Shown here one piece after another: positions 1 through 5,127 of a stretch of DNA of 5,127 nucleotides. Numbering within the stretch: the stretch's first letter is position 1; every line of letters starts with the position of its first letter. A program made the translations under genes and the position numbers. Below the pieces are notes generated by a model. That model was not told the origin of the DNA, made no database searches, and saw only the letters and a program-made list of their open reading frames with translations. This DNA comes from Clostridiales bacterium (GTDB lineage Bacteria > Bacillota > Clostridia > Christensenellales > Aristaeellaceae), in the NCBI GenBank assembly GCA_012514225.1, contig JAAZAQ010000279.1, positions 1 through 5,127 of the forward strand, read 5' to 3'.

Positions 1-2
1 AC

Positions 3-233
3 CCGGTGTACGAGGTGGACGGCGTGGTGCACTACGCGGTGGACAACACGCCGGCGATGTTCCCCAAGACCGTGTCCAGAATCCTCAGCGCAGGAATCTC
101 CGGGATGGTCGACGCGCTGGCGGAGGGCAAAATGCCTAAAAACCTGAAGCCGGCCGTCGTCATCCAGGAGGGGCGGATTATGAAGGACGAAATCCTAAAG
201 TTCCGCCAGGAACGGGGGTTGTATTGCGGGTAA
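3..233 (+). CDS. C-terminal fragment of an alanine dehydrogenase/PNT-family enzyme, probably N5-(carboxyethyl)ornithine synthase
   Basis: Partial gene: the frame is open to the left window edge (codon phase begins at base 3, reading P-V-Y-E-V-D-G-V) and ends at TAA 231-233, so only about the last 76 residues are visible. The motif YEVDGVVHYAVDNTPAMFPKT is the C-terminal substrate-domain segment of the alanine dehydrogenase/pyridine nucleotide transhydrogenase family. Alanine dehydrogenases typically have HY.VPNMPGAVPRT here; the AVDNTP version fits N5-(carboxyethyl)ornithine synthase better. That enzyme makes N5-(1-carboxyethyl)-ornithine from ornithine and pyruvate with NADPH in the cytosol. 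The GTG at 6-8 is an internal valine codon, not a start. The gene converges on the chaperone operon and has no evident functional link to it. The family call is fairly firm; the specific enzyme is inferred, because the nucleotide-binding domain lies outside the window and a related opine-type or lysine-pathway dehydrogenase is possible. Confidence 0.72.
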   Translation, partial: PVYEVDGVVHYAVDNTPAMFPKTVSRILSAGISGMVDALAEGKMPKNLKPAVVIQEGRIMKDEILKFRQERGLYCG

Positions 234-235
234 GC

Positions 236-264
236 GCCAGGCAAGCCGACACGGCTTTCCTGGC
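236..264 (+). other. Imperfect hairpin in the 3' UTR of the convergent gene
   Basis: Arms GCCAGG (236-241) and CCTGGC (259-264) pair perfectly. After a single C/T mismatch, AAGCC (243-247) pairs with GGCTT (253-257), leaving a 5-base loop. The structure starts two bases after the stop codon at 231-233. No T run follows on either strand, so it is not a canonical intrinsic terminator. It may protect the mRNA 3' end or assist the terminator about 25 bases downstream. The structure is visible in the sequence; the function is inferred. Confidence 0.55.
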
Positions 265-288
265 AACTCAAATCCAGCGCTGACAGAT

Positions 289-316
289 AAAAAAACCGCC
301 TTCCGGCGGCTTTTTT
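289..316. terminator. Bidirectional Rho-independent terminator between convergent transcripts
   Basis: Stem CCGCC (296-300) / GGCGG (305-309) closes a TTCC loop (GGAA on the minus strand). It is flanked by seven A on the left (289-295) and C plus six T on the right (310-316). Read on the plus strand the T run terminates the 3-233 gene; read on the minus strand the A run becomes a seven-U tract ending the chaperone operon 16 bases after the dnaJ stop codon. The stem is short but all G/C, and the U tracts are good in both directions. Confidence 0.88.
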
Positions 317-331
317 CAGGCAAAGGCTCCT

Positions 332-1450
332 TTATGCCTGGAACAATTCCTTGACCTTGTCCAGGAAGCCCCGGCGGTTCTCATATTCCCTGCCGGTGGA
401 GGCCTGGTCGAAGGCGCGGAGCAGTTCCTTCTGCTTTTCGCTCAGCTTTTTGGGAATCTCCACCTTGACCTTCACGACCAGGTCGCCGCGGGAGGAGCCA
501 TGAAGCTGCTGGATGCCCTCGCCCTTCACCCGCAGCAGGGCGCCGTCCTGGGTGCCCTCCGGGATTTTGTGCGTGGCCTTGCCCTTGAGGGTCGGGATGT
601 CCACCGTCGCGCCGAGGGCCGCCTGGGTGAAGGAGATGGGCATCTCCAGATACAGCGTGGTGCCTTCGCGCCGGAACAGCTTGTGGGGCTTGACGGTGAT
701 GGCGATCTGCAAATCGCCGTTTGGGCCGCCGTTTTGCCCCGGCTCGCCCTGACCGGTCATCACGAACACCTGCCCGTCATCCGCGCCCGGGGGGATGGTC
801 ACGTTGGCGGTGCGCTTGCGGCGCACCCGGCCGGAGCCCTTGCAGGACGCGCAGGGGTCGGAGATGGTCTGCCCGGTGCCGCCGCAGGTCGGGCAGGTGC
901 GCACCGACACCATGAACCCGCCGCCGGAGCGCACCTGGCCAGTGCCCTTGCAGGTCGCGCAGGTGACCGGCTGGGTGCCTTCCTTGGCCCCGGTGCCGTG
1001 GCAGGTGTCGCAAAGCTCGCTGCGCATGAACTCGAAGGATTTCGACGCGCCAAAAGCAGCCTCGTCAAACTCGATGCGCATGTTGACCAAAATGTCCCGC
1101 CCGCGCATCGGCGCGTTGCGCCGGGACTGGGTCCGGGCGCCGCCCATGCCGCCGAAAAGCTGGTCGAAAATGGACTCGAAGCCGCCGAATCCGCCGCCCT
1201 CGAAGCCGCCGAACCCGCCCATCGGCGGGCCGTCCATGCCAAACTGGTCATAGTTGGCGCGCTTTTGCGGGTCGGAGAGGATTTCGTTGGCCTCGTTGAT
1301 TTCCTTGAACCGCGCCTCGGCCGATTTATCGTTTGGATGCAAATCGGGGTGGGACTCCTTGGCCAGCTTGCGGTAGGCTTTCTTGATGTCCTCCGCGCCG
1401 GCCTTGCGGTCCACCCCCAGCACCTCGTAGTAATCGCGCTTTGCTGCCAT
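332..1450 (-). CDS. dnaJ: Chaperone protein DnaJ (class A Hsp40)
   Basis: A 372-residue co-chaperone of normal length that binds unfolded polypeptides in the cytosol, hands them to DnaK and stimulates DnaK ATP hydrolysis. All class A domains are present in order. The J domain is residues 1-70, with the HPD motif at 34-36. A Gly/Phe-rich linker follows at about 77-104. The zinc-binding domain has four CxxCxGxG repeats at 147-154 (CDTCHGTG), 164-171 (CATCKGTG), 186-193 (CPTCGGTG) and 200-207 (CASCKGSG), so all eight zinc-ligand cysteines are intact. The C-terminal beta-domains and dimerisation region run to the end. The ATG at 1450-1448 gives the usual [12 protein letters not shown] start, and GAGGA (1459-1455) sits 4 bases upstream. 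It is the last gene of the hrcA-grpE-dnaK-dnaJ operon, separated from dnaK by 64 bases containing a strong hairpin. No defects seen. Confidence 0.98.
   Translation of the reverse strand: MAAKRDYYEVLGVDRKAGAEDIKKAYRKLAKESHPDLHPNDKSAEARFKEINEANEILSDPQKRANYDQFGMDGPPMGGFGGFEGGGFGGFESIFDQLFGGMGGARTQSRRNAPMRGRDILVNMRIEFDEAAFGASKSFEFMRSELCDTCHGTGAKEGTQPVTCATCKGTGQVRSGGGFMVSVRTCPTCGGTGQTISDPCASCKGSGRVRRKRTANVTIPPGADDGQVFVMTGQGEPGQNGGPNGDLQIAITVKPHKLFRREGTTLYLEMPISFTQAALGATVDIPTLKGKATHKIPEGTQDGALLRVKGEGIQQLHGSSRGDLVVKVKVEIPKKLSEKQKELLRAFDQASTGREYENRRGFLDKVKELFQA
1175..1213 (-). repeat. Two-copy 24-bp direct repeat in the Gly/Phe region of dnaJ
   Basis: The 15-bp word CTCGAAGCCGCCGAA occurs at 1175-1189 and again at 1199-1213, a 24-bp (8-codon) period with similar flanking triplets. 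On the coding strand it encodes two copies of F-G-G-F-E inside the flexible Gly/Phe linker (about residues 80-92). Short in-frame repeats are expected in this low-complexity segment and can change copy number by slippage without breaking the frame. Confidence 0.7.
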
Positions 1451-1473
1451 TGTGTCCTCGTCGTCCCCCGAAG

Positions 1474-1501
1474 GTCAGGCCGGCCGTTTGGCCGGCCTGA
1501 C
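1474..1501 (-). other. Perfect 12-bp hairpin in the dnaK-dnaJ intergenic region
   Basis: GTCAGGCCGGCC (1474-1485) and GGCCGGCCTGAC (1490-1501) are perfect reverse complements around a 4-base loop (GTTT; AAAC in the mRNA). In the operon transcript it forms 13 bases after the dnaK stop and ends 14 bases before the dnaJ GAGGA. The bases 3' of it in the transcript are CTTCGGGGG, with no U tract, so it should not terminate efficiently. It may mark an mRNA processing or stabilising site that sets the dnaK to dnaJ ratio; that role is inference. Confidence 0.75.
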
Positions 1502-1514
1502 GCCGGGGTGTTCT

Positions 1515-3341
<1,827 letters not shown>

Positions 3342-3352
3342 TTGGTAAGGTT

Positions 3353-3357
3353 CCTCC
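3353..3357 (-). promoter_or_regulatory. dnaK ribosome binding site
   Basis: GGAGG on the minus strand, 11 bases before ATG 3341-3339. The spacing is slightly long but usable. The site overlaps the upstream in-frame ATG at 3359-3357 (ATGGAGGAAC), which argues that this upstream ATG is not the start. Confidence 0.75.
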
Positions 3358-3394
3358 ATTTACGTTTCGTATAGAATCCGGTGTTGTCAATGTA

Positions 3395-3937
3395 TCAATG
3401 ATCGGGTACGACCCGGACCATCGCGTGTCGCAGCACGTTGTCGCCCATGCGGTACCCCTTTTGCACCACGTCGCATACGGTGCCGGGGGCGCCTTCCTCG
3501 CAGCCGCCCTGGGCGACCGCGTCCTCCAGCGTGGGGTCGAAGGGCTCGCCCAGGCGCGAGACCGCCTGGATGCCGCGCTGACCCAGCGCGTCCTGCAGCT
3601 GGCGGTAAACCAGCTGGACGCCGGCGTAGAGGGCATCGTTCTCCCGGGGCTCCGCCAGCGCGCGCTCCAGGTTGTCGCAGACCGGCAGGATGGTCTTCAC
3701 GAAGGCGCGGGCCCCGTCGTCGAAGCTCTCCGCGGCGACCTGACGGTTGCGTCGGCGGAAGTTGTCAAAGTCCGCCTGCACGCGCTGAGCCATCTGGAGG
3801 TACTCGTCCCGCTTGCCCTCCGCCTCCCGGAGCTTCTGCTCCAAATCCTGCGCCTCCGGGGCGGGGGCCGCCTCCTGCTGCGGTTCCCGGGCGGTCTGCT
3901 GCGTCTCCGCGTCCGGGTGGGGTTTCTTCCTGGTCAT
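3395..3937 (-). CDS. grpE: GrpE, nucleotide exchange factor for DnaK
   Basis: A 180-residue cytosolic dimeric factor that releases ADP from DnaK and so resets the chaperone cycle. Residues 1-30 are a polar Gln/Glu/Ala-rich disordered tail. About 31-75 is the long dimerising helix (LEQKLREAEGKRDEYLQMAQ, then ADFDNFRRR). About 75-120 is the helical bundle (ILPVCDNLERAL, GVQLVYRQLQDAL). From 121 comes the beta wing that contacts DnaK, with the family motifs GEPFDPTLEDAV (130-141) and VVQKGYRMGDNVLRHAMV (157-174). The start is ATG 3937-3935, because GGAGG (3947-3943) lies 5 bases upstream; the in-frame ATG at 3949-3947 sits on the edge of that site and has none of its own. It begins 14 bases after the hrcA stop, consistent with translational coupling. 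Odd points: C146 and C155 in the beta wing, and H171 where many homologues have Pro. Confidence 0.97.
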   Translation of the reverse strand: MTRKKPHPDAETQQTAREPQQEAAPAPEAQDLEQKLREAEGKRDEYLQMAQRVQADFDNFRRRNRQVAAESFDDGARAFVKTILPVCDNLERALAEPRENDALYAGVQLVYRQLQDALGQRGIQAVSRLGEPFDPTLEDAVAQGGCEEGAPGTVCDVVQKGYRMGDNVLRHAMVRVVPDH

Positions 3938-3942
3938 ACGTT

Positions 3943-3947
3943 CCTCC
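3943..3947 (-). promoter_or_regulatory. grpE ribosome binding site
   Basis: GGAGG on the minus strand, 5 bases before ATG 3937-3935, in the 14-base gap after the hrcA stop codon. It decides the grpE start in favour of the inner ATG (MTRKKPH) over the outer one (MEERMTRKK). Confidence 0.85.
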
Positions 3948-3951
3948 ATGA

Positions 3952-4980
3952 TTATTCTGCGTCTTCCTCACCGCCCAGCACCCCGGTGAGCGCCCGGCTG
4001 ACCAGGCGCAGGGTGCCCAGCACCCGGGCATAGGGCATGCGCGTGGGGCCGATGAGCCCGATGGCGCCGCGCTTTCCCTGCCCGACGCGGTATTCCGCCA
4101 GGGCGACGCTGCATTCCGTCATCTCGGGAATCCCGGTCTCCGGCCCGATGTGAACCATCAGCTCCAGTCCGCCGGTGCCGTGCACCAGGGACATCAGGCG
4201 GTCCTTGTCCTCCAGGGCGGAAAGCAGCTGGCGCGCCTTTTCGGCGTCGTGGTACTCCGGAAAGCCCAGGATGTTGTGGGAGCCGGAAACCGTCAGGTTG
4301 TCCGCGGCCGCCTGTTTTTCCATCTGGCCGGACAGCTCCATGATGCCGCTGAGCACCTGGGGGTCGCCCGGGGCATGGTCGGCGTAATCCTTCAGCAGGG
4401 ACTGAACCTCTTTCAGGGTCTTCCCGCTGAGGCGCTCGGATAGCATGCGGCTGATGGCGTACAGCGCGTCGGCGTCCAAATCCTCCGAAACGCGCACCAT
4501 GGTGTCGCGGATGACGCCGCCGTCGGTCACGATGACCAGCAGCGCCAGCGCGCGGGTCACGGGCACCAACTGCAGGGTGGCGATGCGCATCTGCTCCTGC
4601 CGGGGCATCATGACCAGGGAGGCGTAGTGCGTAAAATCAGACAGCGCCTGCGCGGTGCTGGCGACCACGTCCTCCAGGTGGCTGACGCGGTTTAGGTACT
4701 TTTGCCGCAGTTCCTCGTCCTCCCGGGTCGGCTTCGGCCCCTCCTCCAGCAGCGCGTCCACGTAGAGCCGGTAGGCCTTTGCGTTTGGGACGCGGCCCGC
4801 GGAAACGTGGGGCTGTTCCAGGTAACCCAGTTCCTCCAGGTCGCTCATCTCGTTGCGGATGGTGGCGCTGGACAGGTTCATCAGGTACTTGCGGGAAATG
4901 GTCCGGGAGCCCACCGGCATGGCGGTGAGGACGTAATCGTCGATAATCGCCTGCAAAATGCGCTTCTTGCGGTCTTCCAC
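3952..4980 (-). CDS. hrcA: Heat-inducible transcription repressor HrcA
   Basis: A 342-residue dimeric repressor that binds the CIRCE operator and shuts off class I heat-shock genes; in known systems GroEL keeps it active. The N-terminal winged helix-turn-helix is about residues 1-72, with PVGSRTISRKY (22-32), SSATIRNEMSDLEELGYLEQPH (37-58) and the wing motif VSAGRVP (59-65). The rest is the GAF-like and dimerisation region, ending with the conserved IGLIGPTRMPYARVLGTLRLVSRAL block. I place the start at GTG 4980-4978 (MEDRKKRILQ) because a perfect GGAGGTG (4993-4987) lies 6 bases upstream. The longer reading from GTG 4989 would begin inside that ribosome site and add only M-G-F. It is the first gene of the operon, and a perfect CIRCE lies in its leader, so it is autoregulated. 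No truncation seen. Confidence 0.98.
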   Translation of the reverse strand: MEDRKKRILQAIIDDYVLTAMPVGSRTISRKYLMNLSSATIRNEMSDLEELGYLEQPHVSAGRVPNAKAYRLYVDALLEEGPKPTREDEELRQKYLNRVSHLEDVVASTAQALSDFTHYASLVMMPRQEQMRIATLQLVPVTRALALLVIVTDGGVIRDTMVRVSEDLDADALYAISRMLSERLSGKTLKEVQSLLKDYADHAPGDPQVLSGIMELSGQMEKQAAADNLTVSGSHNILGFPEYHDAEKARQLLSALEDKDRLMSLVHGTGGLELMVHIGPETGIPEMTECSVALAEYRVGQGKRGAIGLIGPTRMPYARVLGTLRLVSRALTGVLGGEEDAE

Positions 4981-4986
4981 GAACCC

Positions 4987-4993
4987 CACCTCC
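4987..4993 (-). promoter_or_regulatory. hrcA ribosome binding site
   Basis: GGAGGTG on the minus strand is fully complementary to the core of the 16S anti-Shine-Dalgarno sequence and ends 6 bases before GTG 4980-4978. It contains the alternative GTG at 4989-4987, which is therefore unlikely to initiate. It begins 11 bases downstream of CIRCE. Confidence 0.82.
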
Positions 4994-5004
4994 CTTCCGG
5001 ATTG

Positions 5005-5031
5005 TTAGCACTCTCATTGGTCGAGTGCTAA
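5005..5031 (-). promoter_or_regulatory. CIRCE operator (HrcA binding site)
   Basis: TTAGCACTC (5005-5013), nine spacer bases, then GAGTGCTAA (5023-5031): an exact match to the CIRCE consensus TTAGCACTC-N9-GAGTGCTAA. One more G-C pair (5004/5032) extends each arm to 10 bases. It lies a few bases after the predicted transcription start, so HrcA bound here would block initiation or early elongation, and the same sequence forms a hairpin at the 5' end of the mRNA. It is the only CIRCE copy in the window. Confidence 0.98.
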
Positions 5032-5040
5032 CGCTCCTAG

Positions 5041-5069
5041 AACATACCATGCGAAACCCGGGTTGTCAA
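5041..5069 (-). promoter_or_regulatory. SigA-type promoter of the hrcA-grpE-dnaK-dnaJ operon
   Basis: On the minus strand the -35 is a perfect TTGACA (5069-5064), the spacer is exactly 17 bases, and the -10 is TATGTT (5046-5041, four of six consensus bases). A TGG directly before the -10 gives an extended -10 element. Transcription should start near 5034-5033, just upstream of CIRCE. This is the typical housekeeping-promoter plus CIRCE arrangement for Firmicutes class I heat-shock genes; no alternative heat-shock sigma factor is needed. Confidence 0.92.
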
Positions 5070-5081
5070 GGGATTCCGGCG

Positions 5082-5101
5082 CATATTTCAAATTGTTTTG
5101 T
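5082..5101 (-). promoter_or_regulatory. AT-rich patch upstream of the -35, possible UP-like element
   Basis: Twenty bases, mostly A/T with A and T runs (minus strand begins ACAAAACAATTTGAAA), stand out in very G+C-rich surroundings, about 12-32 bases upstream of the -35 hexamer. The patch is bracketed by CCGGCG (5076-5081) and CGCCGG (5102-5107), which are reverse complements. The position partly overlaps where the RNA polymerase alpha subunit binds UP elements. The composition is visible; the function is inferred. Confidence 0.4.
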
Positions 5102-5110
5102 CGCCGGGCT

Positions 5111-5126
5111 CCTGCGGAAGCGCAGG
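5111..5126. other. Short G/C hairpin at the right window edge
   Basis: CCTGCG (5111-5116) and CGCAGG (5121-5126) form a 6-bp stem with a GAAG loop. No T run follows on the minus strand, and the plus-strand continuation is cut off by the window. It could be part of a terminator for a flanking gene outside the window, or chance. Confidence 0.3.
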
Positions 5127-5127
5127 C

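Noticed and set aside
1474..1501. Intrinsic terminator between dnaK and dnaJ
   Set aside because: The stem is strong, but the transcript continues CTTCGGGGG with no U run, so it does not meet the criteria for an intrinsic terminator.
3362..3390. TTGACA at 3390-3385 (minus) in the grpE-dnaK gap as an internal dnaK promoter
   Set aside because: At a 17-base spacing the -10 would be AAACGT, which is poor. The only TATA-like hexamer, TATACG, is 11 bases away, which is too close. No CIRCE accompanies it.
3398..4033. 211-codon plus-strand open frame opposite grpE and the 3' end of hrcA
   Set aside because: Codon-aligned shadow of grpE with no recognisable family and no ribosome site that I can see; it crosses the grpE-hrcA boundary only because the gap is short.
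5088..5127. C-terminus of an upstream minus-strand gene (frame reading PALPQEPGDKTI then TGA at 5090-5088)
   Set aside because: Only 12 codons are visible, another frame is also open, and nothing in the residues identifies a family. A gene here is plausible but cannot be supported from this window.

Overview
This window carries a complete class I heat-shock (chaperone) operon on the minus strand, in the order hrcA-grpE-dnaK-dnaJ. The 3' end of an unrelated plus-strand gene converges on it from the left. The organism is most likely a G+C-rich member of the Firmicutes, probably class Clostridia. Four things point there: the gene order, a perfect CIRCE operator in front of hrcA, strong GGAGG-type ribosome binding sites, and a DnaK that lacks the segment of about 24 residues found in the ATPase domain of Gram-negative DnaK. 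I cannot name genus or species from the sequence.

Layout from left to right. Positions 3-233 (+) are the C-terminus of an alanine dehydrogenase/transhydrogenase-family enzyme that most resembles N5-(carboxyethyl)ornithine synthase. Positions 234-331 are a convergent intergenic region with an imperfect hairpin just after that gene and a bidirectional intrinsic terminator (289-316) shared with dnaJ. Then come dnaJ (332-1450), a gap with a perfect 12-bp hairpin that lacks a U tract (1474-1501), dnaK (1515-3341), grpE (3395-3937) and hrcA (3952-4980), all minus strand. The right end (4981-5127) holds the hrcA leader with its ribosome binding site, CIRCE and a very good SigA-type promoter with an AT-rich patch upstream.

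How the genes work together. HrcA represses its own operon by binding CIRCE, which lies immediately downstream of the predicted transcription start. DnaK is the ATP-driven Hsp70, DnaJ delivers substrates and stimulates ATP hydrolysis, and GrpE exchanges ADP for ATP. The terminator directly after dnaJ suggests a four-gene operon without the extra downstream genes seen in Bacillus subtilis.

I found no evidence for a previously undescribed system. The points worth a second look are modest: 5' start choices for grpE, dnaK and hrcA, the hairpin between dnaK and dnaJ, an atypical DnaK C-terminal tail, a cysteine pair in the GrpE beta wing, and long antisense open frames that are best explained by codon bias.
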